A stretch of 64,000 nt of DNA from Oceanobacter mangrovi (GTDB lineage: Bacteria; Pseudomonadota; Gammaproteobacteria; Pseudomonadales; Oceanobacteraceae): contig NZ_JAHXZR010000002.1 of assembly GCF_019740315.1 (NCBI RefSeq), forward strand, positions 250,001 through 314,000, in the 5' to 3' direction. The position numbers and the translations under genes are program-made. Positions within the stretch are counted from its first letter, which is position 1, and every line of letters starts with the position of its first letter. This document shows, in pieces, positions 34,640 through 43,471 of this stretch. The notes beneath the pieces were generated by a model that ran no database searches, had not been told where the DNA came from, and saw only the letters and a list, made by a program, of their open reading frames with translations.

Positions 34640-35050
34640 CTGGAAATTCCAATACACATTGGGTACCAGCTTGTATGGGTAAATGGGAGGTGCGCTGCTA
34701 AGTATCAACAAACCGACCGTTGAGCTGGCCGGTATAAAACTGGCATTGTCTTTTGCTCCGGCCAGTGATGCCGATGCTGAAACCATCGCCAGTTACCTGC
34801 CAAAACCCGATGAAAGTGGCGAGATAGATCCGAACGCAATTCCAGACACCCTGCCGGGTTATCTGATCAATATGGTCGGTGAATTTACTGTTGGCAATGA
34901 AGTGGTAGCGACCTCTTCTGCGGTTAGCATGGGCTCAGAACTGTTGTCTGAAATGGGTTACTGGAGCCCGTCCTGGGGACTGGAAACCACCCAAAATGAA
35001 CCGGTCGCTGGTGAATATCGGGCCATCGCACTTGATCTGCAAGGCATTAG
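34640..35050 (+). pseudogene. Dead duplicate fragment of the toxin-like gene (direct repeat, copy 2)
   Basis: The sequence copies 32507-32917. A CAA codon of the parent has become TAA at 34680-34682, and homology stops abruptly after GGCATTAG at 35050, followed by an unrelated in-frame tail of 11 codons. A 133-aa frame from 34683 survives but has no signal peptide or domain. This is best read as the scar of an earlier C-terminal cassette or of a duplication. Confidence 0.85.
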
Positions 35051-35120
35051 TGTAGTGGATTCAATAATCCGGACTCCCAGATAGAGGTATCCAGATAATC
35101 TCCTGATCTTTTGTTAAGAA

Positions 35121-35265
35121 GGAAACGCTGAAAATCACGTCATTCCGGGCGAGCCTGTGAACTCTGGGCCTGGTAGGTCGGAACACATATAGCGATAGAA
35201 AATTCACCTCCGTATGGATTCTTAACCTGCGCGGCCCGGTTAGTTCAGGATGACGAGTAATATTT
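35121..35265 (+). repeat. Dispersed intergenic repeat, copy A
   Basis: This segment shares long matches with the reverse complement of 59261-59376: AACGCTGAAAAT, ACGTC-TTCC, CGAGC-TG-GA-CTCTGG, GAAATTCACC, CCGTATGGAT and, at the end, CAGGATGACGAG followed by AATATT. It carries an inserted or diverged middle (TAGGTCGGAACACATATAGC). It occupies the gap between the toxin locus and speE. Confidence 0.8.
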
Positions 35266-35266
35266 G

Positions 35267-35300
35267 TTGCTGTGATCCTGACTGATCAGCATCACAGCAA
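35267..35300 (-). terminator. Perfect 10-bp hairpin downstream of speE
   Basis: TTGCTGTGAT (35267-35276) and ATCACAGCAA (35291-35300) are perfect inverted repeats around a 14-nt loop. On the minus strand it lies 37 bp after the speE stop. The T-tract is poor, so it may be a weak terminator or a part of the adjacent repeat. Confidence 0.45.
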
Positions 35301-35336
35301 GCTGGCTCGTTTTTATATCCGCTCTGTTAAACCGTA

Positions 35337-36197
35337 TCAGGCTTTAACCAACAGCTTGCGAACATAGTTCGGCAATGCGAAAGCCGCTACGTGAACGTCG
35401 GCGTTGTAATAACGGGTTTCGAAGCCGGCAGCGTCAACGCGCTCCTGAATCTGTTCAGCGGTTTGCTTGCGCAGGCTTTCATCATCAGATGCCCACGCCA
35501 GCGTCATAAAGCCACCAATGTAGGTTGGAACCGGCATCACGTAGAAGCTGGTGTCGGTGTACAGCTTGCTGAGGCGCTGGTAGGTATTGGTGATTTCATT
35601 TTTCTGCATAAACGGCACGCCGTTCTGCGCCACCATGATGCCGCCTTCGTTCAGGCAGGTTTTCTCGTCCTTGTAGAAGTCGGAAGTGAACAGTACTTCG
35701 CCAGGGCCGATTGGGTCGGTAGAGTCAGAAATGATCACGTCGAAGGTGTCCTGACACTGGGCAACGAATTCCTTGCCGTCAGCAATCACGATGTTGGCGC
35801 GCGGATCGTCGAAGGCACCCTGAGAGTGGTTCGGGAAGTATTCCTTGCACATGTCGATGACGCTGCCGTCGATTTCAACCTGGGTCACGTGTTCTACGTT
35901 CTTGTGACGCAGCACTTCGCGCAGGATGCCACCGTCTCCGCCGCCAATGATCAGCACGCGTTTTGGATTCGGGTGAGCGAACAGCGGCACGTGAACCATC
36001 ATTTCGTGATAGATGAATTCATCGCGCTCAGTGGTTTGCACCACGCCGTCCAGCAGCATCACACGACCCATAAAAGGCGTTTCAACGATCTCCAGATACT
36101 GGTGCTCGGTTTTCACCTCAAACAATTGCTTGGTGACTGTGAAGGACTGGGCGTAGCCATCGTACAGGGTTTCGAAAACGACTTTGTTATCTGACAT
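35337..36197 (-). CDS. speE: Spermidine synthase (polyamine aminopropyltransferase)
   Basis: The 286-aa protein shows I-G-G-G-D-G-G-I-L-R-E-V-L (decarboxylated SAM binding), V-E-I-D (ribose-binding acidic turn) and D-S-T-D-P-I-G-P (catalytic Asp region), the SpeE signature. It transfers an aminopropyl group to putrescine to give spermidine. Length equals E. coli SpeE (288 aa). No speD lies in the window. Confidence 0.95.
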   Translation of the reverse strand: MSDNKVVFETLYDGYAQSFTVTKQLFEVKTEHQYLEIVETPFMGRVMLLDGVVQTTERDEFIYHEMMVHVPLFAHPNPKRVLIIGGGDGGILREVLRHKNVEHVTQVEIDGSVIDMCKEYFPNHSQGAFDDPRANIVIADGKEFVAQCQDTFDVIISDSTDPIGPGEVLFTSDFYKDEKTCLNEGGIMVAQNGVPFMQKNEITNTYQRLSKLYTDTSFYVMPVPTYIGGFMTLAWASDDESLRKQTAEQIQERVDAAGFETRYYNADVHVAAFALPNYVRKLLVKA

Positions 36198-36389
36198 GCG
36201 GATTCCTGAATGACAGAGGGTGAGTTAGGCCCGGCAGTATAAAGGACTGCGGCGGTGAGTGGTAATCGGCCTGTGTTGGGTTGGAAAGAGGGGATATGTG
36301 CGGTAGCAGATGGAAAATTGCTTCCATGGTGCCATCGACGCAGGTTCGCTGGCTGGTCAAAATAGTGTCCTTGAACACAAGGAATTCGC

Positions 36390-36809
36390 ATGAACTCAAT
36401 TCAAACACTGGTAGTGGCTGCCAGCCTGGCAGTCGGGTTTGAGTGTTGGGCTAATGAGCCTGACTGTAATGATGCCAACACCACCATTGAAATTAATCAA
36501 TGTGCGGCCCGCCAGCTGGAGGCTGATGAAGCCATGTTGCAGCAATATCTGCTGGGCAGTTTGGCCGTAAATGAAGATGATGAGCTGGTTGCTGCCATTA
36601 AGCATGCCCAGCAGGCCTGGCTGGGTTACCGCGAAGCCCACTGTGGTTCGGTTTACAGCCAGTGGCGTGATGGCACCATGCGCGGTGTGATGGCGCTCGA
36701 TTGCAAAATCCAGTTAACCCGCCAGCGTACCTATGAAATCTGGAATACCTTTTTGACGACCATGGATGGCTCCATCCTGATGGATGAACCGCAATTTCCA
36801 CAGGATTAA
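36390..36809 (+). CDS. LprI-family (DUF1311) periplasmic protein
   Basis: The 139-aa protein has a short signal-like N-terminus, then C-N-D-A-N-T-T-I-E-I-N-Q-C-A-A-R-Q and A-Q-Q-A-W-L-G-Y-R-E-A-H-C, typical of DUF1311/LprI proteins. Members include lysozyme inhibitors; the four conserved Cys should form disulfides in the periplasm. It is divergent from speE. Confidence 0.82.
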   Translation: MNSIQTLVVAASLAVGFECWANEPDCNDANTTIEINQCAARQLEADEAMLQQYLLGSLAVNEDDELVAAIKHAQQAWLGYREAHCGSVYSQWRDGTMRGVMALDCKIQLTRQRTYEIWNTFLTTMDGSILMDEPQFPQD

Positions 36810-36890
36810 CAGCCTGTGACGGAGCACTGCATCAAAACCGCAAATTTGTGGTCTGATCGGATTCCCTTCCTTTAGCCAAGAGAAACTGCC

Positions 36891-37100
36891 GTGTTGTCAG
36901 ATCTGGATCCCGTTGTACTGCTACTGGGCGTGTTGTTCAGCTCGATTGGGCTGGGCTATTTTATCTATGGTAAAAAGCAGGCCAACCTGGTGGTGCGTTA
37001 TACCGGTGTGGCCCTGATGGTGTATCCGTATTTTATCGACAACGTCTGGGCGGTAATTGCTGTTGGTGTCGGTTTGATGCTGGTGCCGAAGTTTATCTGA
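36891..37100 (+). CDS. Small inner-membrane protein (69 aa)
   Basis: It is read from GTG at 36891 and is almost wholly hydrophobic, with two or three membrane segments (about 7-25, 35-50 and 50-67) and Y-G-K-K-Q-A in the first loop. Similar tiny membrane proteins are often labelled amino-acid transport proteins without evidence. The function is unknown. Confidence 0.6.
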   Translation: MLSDLDPVVLLLGVLFSSIGLGYFIYGKKQANLVVRYTGVALMVYPYFIDNVWAVIAVGVGLMLVPKFI

Positions 37101-37202
37101 CCAGACTTCGAAGGGTTTCTGCTGGGTGTAATAGCGAAATGTCTAATACACCGCGACTGCCCATGTGCCTGTTCAATTATCTGCAGTTTAATGCGTCGCT
37201 GC

Positions 37203-38432
37203 TTAATTCGCCGCAGTTTGGTTTGCATTACAGGGGGCCGTCTGGCCTGCGGCTATGCTGCCAACCGTCAGATATAACAGCAGCGCCAGCCCGGTCATGG
37301 CGGCCCCAACAAAGCCGGTCGAACTCCAGCCAAATCCGGCCGCGACGGCCATGCCACTGAGCCAGGGGCCCATGGCGTTGGCGATATTGAAAACCGACGC
37401 ACTGGAAGCCGCCGCCAGTGTCTGGGCGTCGGCGGCAATATCTATCAAATGGGTTTGCAAGGCCGGGGATATCGACACCATGGTGCCGACCAGAAAACAG
37501 CCCAGCAGCATGCTTGGTAATGTGTAAGTCAGCAGTGGGTAAATCAGCAGGGTGACGGTGCCCCACAGCAACAGGATGCCCAGCGAGCGAAACCTCAAAC
37601 GATCAAACAGCCAGCCGCCAAACATATTGCCGCTGATACCGCCCAGACCAAAGGCGGCCAGCGCCACCGGAATCCACATCGGGTCTGCCTTGGCCTGATT
37701 GATCAGGGTTGGAGCCTGATAACTGAAAGCGCAGAACATTCCGGCAAAACCGACCGAGCCAATAATCATCGACATCCAGATTGCCGGATTGCGCACGGCT
37801 TTCAGTTCATCCAGTGGGTTGTTGCGTTGTTCATGAGGGGTTTCAGGCAGGCACAGCAAAATCATCAGGATCGTCAGCAGCGCCAGTCCGGCGATGATGG
37901 CAAAAATCACCCGCCAGCCCGCTAATTGACCGAGCCAGGTTGCCAACGGGCTGCCAAATAACATGGCGCAGGAAATCCCCAGCATCACCCGGCTGACCGC
38001 TTTGGCGCGGCCATCGGGTGGAACCAGCGACGCCGCTACCAGCGACATCACACCAAAATAGGCACCGTGTGGCATGCCGGATAAAAAACGGCTCAGCATC
38101 ATGGCGCCATAGTCGGCCGCCAGTGTGCTGACGGCGTTGCCAACCGCAAAAAAAGCCATCAGCAATAACAACAAATAACGACGCTGCATGCGTGCGCCAG
38201 CCACGGCCAGAATCGGCGCACCAACCATCACTCCCAGCGAATAGGCACTGATAAAGTGGCCGACCTCCAGTTCGCTGACGCTGAGTGAATCGGCCATCTC
38301 CGGCATCAGCCCCATCGGTGCAAACTCACAGATACCGATGGCAAAGCTGCCCAGCGCCATCGAGAATTCGATCACCGAACGACTGGCAACCGACGGATAG
38401 GAGGGGGCGGCAGCGCCGCTACTGACAGACAT
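37203..38432 (-). CDS. MFS transporter (DHA1-type, AraJ-like)
   Basis: The product is 409 aa with 12 predicted membrane helices. The first helix contains F-A-I-G-I-C-E-F-A-P-M-G-L-M-P, a motif of the DHA1 drug/sugar efflux group, and the loop 2-3 motif (G-A-R-M-Q-R-R). ATG at 38432 follows GGAG by 6 nt, and the frame continues upstream without a better start. It probably exports small molecules or sugars; the substrate is unknown. Confidence 0.85.
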   Translation of the reverse strand: MSVSSGAAAPSYPSVASRSVIEFSMALGSFAIGICEFAPMGLMPEMADSLSVSELEVGHFISAYSLGVMVGAPILAVAGARMQRRYLLLLLMAFFAVGNAVSTLAADYGAMMLSRFLSGMPHGAYFGVMSLVAASLVPPDGRAKAVSRVMLGISCAMLFGSPLATWLGQLAGWRVIFAIIAGLALLTILMILLCLPETPHEQRNNPLDELKAVRNPAIWMSMIIGSVGFAGMFCAFSYQAPTLINQAKADPMWIPVALAAFGLGGISGNMFGGWLFDRLRFRSLGILLLWGTVTLLIYPLLTYTLPSMLLGCFLVGTMVSISPALQTHLIDIAADAQTLAAASSASVFNIANAMGPWLSGMAVAAGFGWSSTGFVGAAMTGLALLLYLTVGSIAAGQTAPCNANQTAAN

Positions 38433-38758
38433 GTATAACTCCGCTGCACAGATGAAAGCGGTTGTTATAGCAAACCAGCGGTTGTGGGGATTGGCAGAGC
38501 GCGCAGCAATATTGGGTAATTTGCGCACAGCAGGGGTGGAGAGCATGTCCGTGGCGAATAGAATGGCGGCACTGCTGTCAAACGAGTCAATGCAAGACCA
38601 ACCGCGCCAGTTTATGAAAAGGATTGTTGCAGCGTTCACGATCAGCTTGTGGCTGGATCAATCGCCAGTCAGGCTTTAAGGTTCGCAGGCTGCCGATGGC
38701 TGACCAGATTCAGGGTCGCAGTGATATTTAAACAACCCAACCCTAAAGGCGCATTCTT
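38433..38758. other. Divergent intergenic region, no gene seen
   Basis: This 326-bp stretch separates the divergent MFS and MATE genes. An 82-codon plus-strand frame (38431-38679) has no recognisable product and no ribosome site, and is treated as chance. No clear operator or hairpin was seen. Confidence 0.5.
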
Positions 38759-40066
38759 TTGTCGGCTCAGTCCCTTGGTTCCCAACTATTCAAAATGACC
38801 AGCCCGATGGTGATGGGGGTGCTGTCGCTAATGAGCTTTCAGCTGGTCGACAGCGCCTTTATTGGCCAGCTTGGAGTAACGCCGCTGGCGGCGCAGGGTT
38901 TTACGCTGCCGATGCAAATGGTGATTATCGGCTTGCAGGTTGGTTTTGGGGTGTCTGCCAGTGTGCTGATCAGCAAGGCTATTGGTGCCGGCAAGGCGCT
39001 TGAGGCGCGTGAATTTGGTGGTCTGGTAACGGCTATCGGCAGCGCTGTGGTGTTATTGGCCTGTGTACTGATTTACCTGTTTCGGGATGGCTTGCTGGAT
39101 ATGTTGGGGGCGTCGGCGGATGTTAAACCGCTGGTGGATGGTTATTGGCTCTGGTGGTTGGCCAGCGCCTGGCTTGGTGCGTTTCTGTATTTCTTGTACA
39201 GCCTCTGTCGCGCCAACGGCAATACCATACTGCCCGGCACCATGATGATGGTGACCAGTCTGATCAATATGGCGCTGGACCCGCTTTTTATCTTTGGCCT
39301 CGATATGGGCCTGAACGGCGCAGCCATTGCCACCTGTCTGGCGTTTATAACGGGCATCGGCATTGTGTATGTGCGCGTGCAGCGCCAGCAGTGGCTGGAG
39401 TTTCACTTCGACGCTCTGGACCTGAAAACGGCTTTGCCGGAAATGTTTCATATTCAGGCACCGGCCATGCTGAGCCAGATGATGCCATCCATTTCCGCCC
39501 TGCTGGCCACCAAGTTGTTGGCCGGTTTTGGCTCCACCGCGGTCGCCATGTGGGCATTAGGGTCGCGCTTTGAATTCTTCTCGATTGTGGTGGTGCTGGC
39601 TCTGACCATGTCATTACCGCCCATGGTCAGTCGTGCCTGGGGTGCGGGGCAGCTCGATCAGGTACAGGCACTGGTAAAAATCTCGTTGTTGTTTGTGCTG
39701 GGCTGGCAACTGCTGATCGCTTGCATCAGCTGGCTGGCAGCCGGTGCTTTGGCGGGGTTGATGAGCGCCGATACCCAGGTCTCTGGCTTGCTGAGCCAAT
39801 ATTTGAGCATTGTGCCGTTCAGCCTGGGGGCACTTGGTAGCTGTATGCTGCTGGTATCCGTCTCCAACGCATTGGGCAAATCCTATAGCGCGCTGATGAT
39901 ATCCATTGTGCGGCTGTTTGTGTGTTATCTGCCCTGTATCTGGCTTGGGGCCCAAATGGCTGATATGGAGGGTATTTTCTGGGGCGCGCTGATCGGCAAT
40001 ATTCTGGCGGGCAGCTTTGCGTATGTCTCCTATCGGAAGACGCTGAAGGGGTTGTTGGGGGGCTGA
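38759..40066 (+). CDS. MATE-family efflux transporter
   Basis: The 435-aa protein has twelve membrane helices and the pattern M-T-S-P-M-V-M-G-V-L, L-V-D-S-A-F-I-G-Q-L-G and P-L-A-A-Q-G-F typical of the MATE/DinF group. It would export cationic drugs or other small molecules in exchange for Na+ or H+. The start is TTG at 38759, with AAAGG upstream; an internal ATG at 38795 would remove part of helix 1. Confidence 0.87.
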   Translation: MSAQSLGSQLFKMTSPMVMGVLSLMSFQLVDSAFIGQLGVTPLAAQGFTLPMQMVIIGLQVGFGVSASVLISKAIGAGKALEAREFGGLVTAIGSAVVLLACVLIYLFRDGLLDMLGASADVKPLVDGYWLWWLASAWLGAFLYFLYSLCRANGNTILPGTMMMVTSLINMALDPLFIFGLDMGLNGAAIATCLAFITGIGIVYVRVQRQQWLEFHFDALDLKTALPEMFHIQAPAMLSQMMPSISALLATKLLAGFGSTAVAMWALGSRFEFFSIVVVLALTMSLPPMVSRAWGAGQLDQVQALVKISLLFVLGWQLLIACISWLAAGALAGLMSADTQVSGLLSQYLSIVPFSLGALGSCMLLVSVSNALGKSYSALMISIVRLFVCYLPCIWLGAQMADMEGIFWGALIGNILAGSFAYVSYRKTLKGLLGG

Positions 40067-40168
40067 TCAAGTCCGGCTGTCTTGTGACTGCCTGGTTGAA
40101 GCTGTTCTGACACATCTGGTGCGCTAAAGTAGGCTGCTTCAGCAACATTCGTTTTTCAGGGAAGGAAC

Positions 40169-40639
40169 ATGAGCCAATATCAGATTGCCCAGTTGAATAT
40201 CGCCAAATTGCTGGCTCCGATTGATTCGCCGCAGCTGGCTGATTTTGTCGCCAATCTGGATCGGATTAATGCACTGGCGGAAGACTCCCCCGGCTTTGTC
40301 TGGCGTTTGCAGACGGCAGAAGGGGATGCCACCAGCATCGATTATTTTGGCTCGGATCAGATTGTGAATCTGTCGGTTTGGCAGTCCGTCGACGCCTTGC
40401 ATAATTATGTGTATCGCTCTGCGCATGTTGAAATTATGCGGCGCAAGAAGGAGTGGTTTGACAAGATGGTTGAATCACACATGGTGTTGTGGTGGGTGCC
40501 GGCGGGTCATGAGCCAACGGTGGAAGAGGCGGCGCAGAAGCTGGAGCTGTTACGGGAGCAAGGTGCGACGGCTGAGGCGTTTACCTTTAAAAAGGCGTTT
40601 CCGGCACCGTCATCAAGTGTGGTTGAGCCTTCGGTGTAG
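40169..40639 (+). CDS. DUF3291-domain protein
   Basis: The 156-aa protein contains Y-Q-I-A-Q-L-N-I-A, A-L-A-E-D-S-P-G-F-V-W-R-L-Q and L-S-V-W-Q-S-V-D-A-L, a pattern of DUF3291 (dimeric alpha/beta-barrel, EthD-like). Catalytic role unknown; monooxygenase-like folds are common in this superfamily. It is closed by a strong bidirectional terminator. Confidence 0.82.
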   Translation: MSQYQIAQLNIAKLLAPIDSPQLADFVANLDRINALAEDSPGFVWRLQTAEGDATSIDYFGSDQIVNLSVWQSVDALHNYVYRSAHVEIMRRKKEWFDKMVESHMVLWWVPAGHEPTVEEAAQKLELLREQGATAEAFTFKKAFPAPSSSVVEPSV

Positions 40640-40652
40640 GCGGGAACTGGCT

Positions 40653-40691
40653 GGCACAAAAAACGGAGCACCAGGCTCCGTTTTTTGTGCC
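40653..40691. terminator. Bidirectional terminator
   Basis: GGCACAAAAAACGGAGC (40653-40669) and its exact complement (40675-40691) form a 17-bp stem with a 5-nt loop. The A- and T-runs within the arms serve both the DUF3291 gene and the convergent ybiT gene. Confidence 0.95.
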
Positions 40692-40713
40692 CGTCAAATA
40701 GCGAAAGCGCGGA

Positions 40714-42309
40714 TTATTCCACGCCCTGGCTCTTGAGGTACTCGTCATAGGTGCCGTGGAAGTCGACGATCTTGTTATCGCGGATTTCCAGAATGCGGGT
40801 CGCCAGCGAGGATACGAACTCACGGTCGTGAGAGACGAATACCAGGGTGCCTTCGAACATTTCCAGCGCCATGTTCAGGGATTCAATCGATTCCATGTCC
40901 ATGTGGTTGGTTGGTTCGTCCATGATCAGCACGTTGTGGTTGCCCATCATCAATTTGCCGAACAACAGGCGGCCTTTTTCACCACCGGAGCAGACTTTGA
41001 CCTTCTTCTTGATGGCGTCGGCGTTGAACAGCAGACGGCCGAGGGAGCCGCGTACGGCGGTTTCGTCCTGTTCTTCGGTCTTCCACTGATCCATCCAGTC
41101 GTACAGGTTCATGTCCTGTTCGAATTCGTATTCGTGATCCTGGGCGTAATAACCAACGTTGGCGTTCTCAGCCCATTTGACGAAACCGGAGGTCGGCTCA
41201 ACGTCGTTGACCAGGCACTTCAGGAAGGTGGTTTTACCCACGCCGTTGGCACCGATGACGGCGATTTTCTCACCGGCTTCGATCATCAGGCTGAACTTGC
41301 TGAACAGTGCTGCCTCGCCGTCATAGGCGTGACCCAGGTTGTCGATTTCCACCGCCTGACGGTGCAGTTTCTTCTCTGCCGTAAAGCGGATAAACGGGTT
41401 CTGGCGGCTGGATGGCTTGATGTCTTCCAGCTTGATCTTGTCGATCTGCTTGGCACGGGAAGTCGCCTGCTTGGCCTTGGAAGCGTTGGCCGAGAAGCGC
41501 GATACGAACTGCTGCAGTTCGGCGATCTGGGCTTTCTTCTTGGCGTTGTCGGCCTGCATACGTTCACGGGCGGCCGTCGAGGCGATCATGAAGTCGTCGT
41601 AGGTGCCTGGGTAAATCTTGATCTGACCGTAGTCGATGTCGGCCATGTGGGTGCAAACCGAGTTCAGGAAGTGACGGTCGTGCGAGATGATGATCATGGT
41701 GCACTTCATGTCATTCAGAATGCCTTCCAACCAGCGAATCGTGTTGATGTCGAGGTTGTTGGTCGGTTCGTCGAGCAGCAGGATGTCTGGATCAGAGAAC
41801 AGTGCCTGGGCCAGCAGTACCCGCAGCTTCCAGCCTGGAGCAACGTTGCTCATCGGACCGCTGTGGAATTCGGTTTCGATACCGGCACCCAGCAGCAGTT
41901 CGCCAGCCTTGGCTTCGGCGGTGTAGCCGCCCAGCTCGGCAAATTCGCCCTCCAGTTCGGCGGCGCGCATGTAGTCGTCTTCGGTGGCTTCGAGGTTGGC
42001 GTAGATGGCATCACGCTCTTCCTTCACAGCCCACATTTCCTTGTTGCCCATCATCACAGTGTCGAGCACGGTGAATTCTTCGTAGGCGAACTGGTCCTGG
42101 TTCAGCTTGCCGAGACGCTCGTTCGGGGTAACGGAAACGTTACCGGCGGTCGGTTCCAGTGAACCGTCGAGAATCTTCATGAAGGTGGACTTACCACAGC
42201 CGTTGGCACCGATCAGGCCGTAACGGTTGCCGTCGCCGAATTTGATGGAAATATTTTCAAACAGTGGCTTGGCGCCGAACTGCATGGTGATGTTGGCTGT
42301 GGAGATCAA
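40714..42309 (-). CDS. ybiT: ABC-F ATPase YbiT
   Basis: The 531-aa soluble protein has two ATP-binding cassettes with Walker A G-A-N-G-C-G-K-S and G-A-N-G-V-G-K-T, signatures of the L-S/C-S-G-G-E type and D-E-P-T-N-N/H-D Walker B motifs, joined by a basic coiled linker. This layout and length match E. coli YbiT. ABC-F proteins bind the ribosomal E site and relieve stalled states. A long antisense frame over it is a shadow. Confidence 0.93.
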   Translation of the reverse strand: MISTANITMQFGAKPLFENISIKFGDGNRYGLIGANGCGKSTFMKILDGSLEPTAGNVSVTPNERLGKLNQDQFAYEEFTVLDTVMMGNKEMWAVKEERDAIYANLEATEDDYMRAAELEGEFAELGGYTAEAKAGELLLGAGIETEFHSGPMSNVAPGWKLRVLLAQALFSDPDILLLDEPTNNLDINTIRWLEGILNDMKCTMIIISHDRHFLNSVCTHMADIDYGQIKIYPGTYDDFMIASTAARERMQADNAKKKAQIAELQQFVSRFSANASKAKQATSRAKQIDKIKLEDIKPSSRQNPFIRFTAEKKLHRQAVEIDNLGHAYDGEAALFSKFSLMIEAGEKIAVIGANGVGKTTFLKCLVNDVEPTSGFVKWAENANVGYYAQDHEYEFEQDMNLYDWMDQWKTEEQDETAVRGSLGRLLFNADAIKKKVKVCSGGEKGRLLFGKLMMGNHNVLIMDEPTNHMDMESIESLNMALEMFEGTLVFVSHDREFVSSLATRILEIRDNKIVDFHGTYDEYLKSQGVE

Positions 42310-42471
42310 GAGATTTTCCTGCTGTTGGGGTATTGCGAATTTAAAAATGGCGGCAAGTTTACCCGAACAGGGTGGTCTTGCGCGACGCAGACTGACTAAT
42401 TTGTTTCTAATTTCGGCAGTGAACAGTCTGTTGACGGGATTTGGCCTGACTGACAGCTGCCGGTGTTGTGC

Positions 42472-43404
42472 CTAAAGCTGGCGAGTAGCGCGGTAGAGGC
42501 CACCCACCACCAGGTATTCTTCTTCACCTTTGAGCGCGCAGGGTAGCAGGCCCGGCACGTAAAGCAGCTTGGCAACGGGGACATCGACCCGAATAACAAC
42601 GTCGCCAAAAGAACCGGCGGTGTCGGCGTCGCTACTGAAAGAGTTTAGGCTGTTAAGGCACAGCACCAGTTGGCTTTTCTGCGGCGGACACATCAGCTGA
42701 CGCTGCAAATCATTGCTGCCACGGTACAGCACTATATGACTCTGAGGGTCACCTGTTGCTCCCCTGAGTCGCCGCCCCAGTTCGTACTGACACCAGCTGT
42801 AGAGCAGGTCGAGTTGGGATTCCAGGCTGTTGGCATTGTAGAGGCCGGTCATGCGGGCGACCACATATTGGTGGTAGGCGTTGGAATCCGGCTCGTCGAT
42901 GGGCTGATGATGGAAACGTGGCAATAGTCCGAATCGCGATTCAACCCAGCCTTTCAGAACGGCGGCTTCGATGCCGTCGGGGTTGAACATCCAGCCACGC
43001 AGTAACTTGAGGTAATCCGCCCGGCTGCGGTCGCTGGCCTGGCCTTGCTGCAGGCCGTTTCTGTCCGGGTGTTCGAGCAGAAAGCTGGAACGCATATAGT
43101 CCATAAAGTGCATGGCTCGCTGGCTGGCGTCAGCGACCTGATCCAGGGCGTGAAACAATGCCTTGTGTAATTCGAGCACGCCGTCGAGCAATAATGGCGC
43201 CGGATGCTGTTGAAAACTGAGACTGGCGAGAATTTTGGCGGGCAGATTGCAACGGTTGATAGGCAGGCAGGCTTTTACCGGCATGACAGGCCAGTCTGGC
43301 TGCCCGGCAGCCCGGTGGTTCGCAGTGGCTCTGTCACCATTTGGCAGTGAGTCGGCGTTATTGTGGGCCAACTCGGCCGCTATCGCTGGAGTATCTGGCT
43401 GCAT
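42472..43404 (-). CDS. draT: NAD+-dinitrogen-reductase ADP-ribosyltransferase (DraT)-like
   Basis: The product is 310 aa from ATG at 43404. The core L-P-I-N-R-C-N-L-P-A, R-G-W-M-F-N-P-D-G-I-E-A-A-V-L-K-G-W-V-E-S-R-F-G-L, Y-R-G-S-N-D and the late E-E-E-Y-L-V-V-G-G match DraT. The E-x-E acid is the usual catalytic site of ADP-ribosyltransferases. DraT switches off nitrogenase iron protein by adding ADP-ribose to an Arg. It is divergent from draG over 67 bp. No nif gene is in this window, so a different target is possible. Confidence 0.85.
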   Translation of the reverse strand: MQPDTPAIAAELAHNNADSLPNGDRATANHRAAGQPDWPVMPVKACLPINRCNLPAKILASLSFQQHPAPLLLDGVLELHKALFHALDQVADASQRAMHFMDYMRSSFLLEHPDRNGLQQGQASDRSRADYLKLLRGWMFNPDGIEAAVLKGWVESRFGLLPRFHHQPIDEPDSNAYHQYVVARMTGLYNANSLESQLDLLYSWCQYELGRRLRGATGDPQSHIVLYRGSNDLQRQLMCPPQKSQLVLCLNSLNSFSSDADTAGSFGDVVIRVDVPVAKLLYVPGLLPCALKGEEEYLVVGGLYRATRQL

Positions 43405-43429
43405 ATCAAGTCGCTCTGGAATTCCCTGT

Positions 43430-43454
43430 AGTGTAATTCCACACAGAGTGTAAT
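43430..43454. promoter_or_regulatory. Direct repeat in the draT-draG intergenic region
   Basis: AGTGTAAT occurs at 43430-43437 and again at 43447-43454, 17 bp apart. Both sit in the 67-bp divergent promoter region. They could be a regulator site or -10-like boxes on one strand. No sigma-54 element (GG-N10-GC) was convincing. Confidence 0.35.
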
Positions 43455-43471
43455 GAAAACAGGAGTCCCGA

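Noticed and set aside
34683-35084. 133-codon frame as an independent gene
   Set aside because: It is a piece of the repeated toxin-carrier gene, cut by an in-frame stop upstream and without an export signal.
35391-36194. 267-codon frame opposite speE
   Set aside because: Antisense shadow of the spermidine synthase gene.
38431-38679. 82-codon frame between the MFS and MATE genes
   Set aside because: Starts inside the MFS gene's start region, lacks a ribosome site and has no recognisable pattern.
40756-42162. 468-codon plus-strand open frame opposite ybiT
   Set aside because: It is antisense to a clearly identified ABC-F gene and its product has no family pattern; it arises from codon bias on the other strand.
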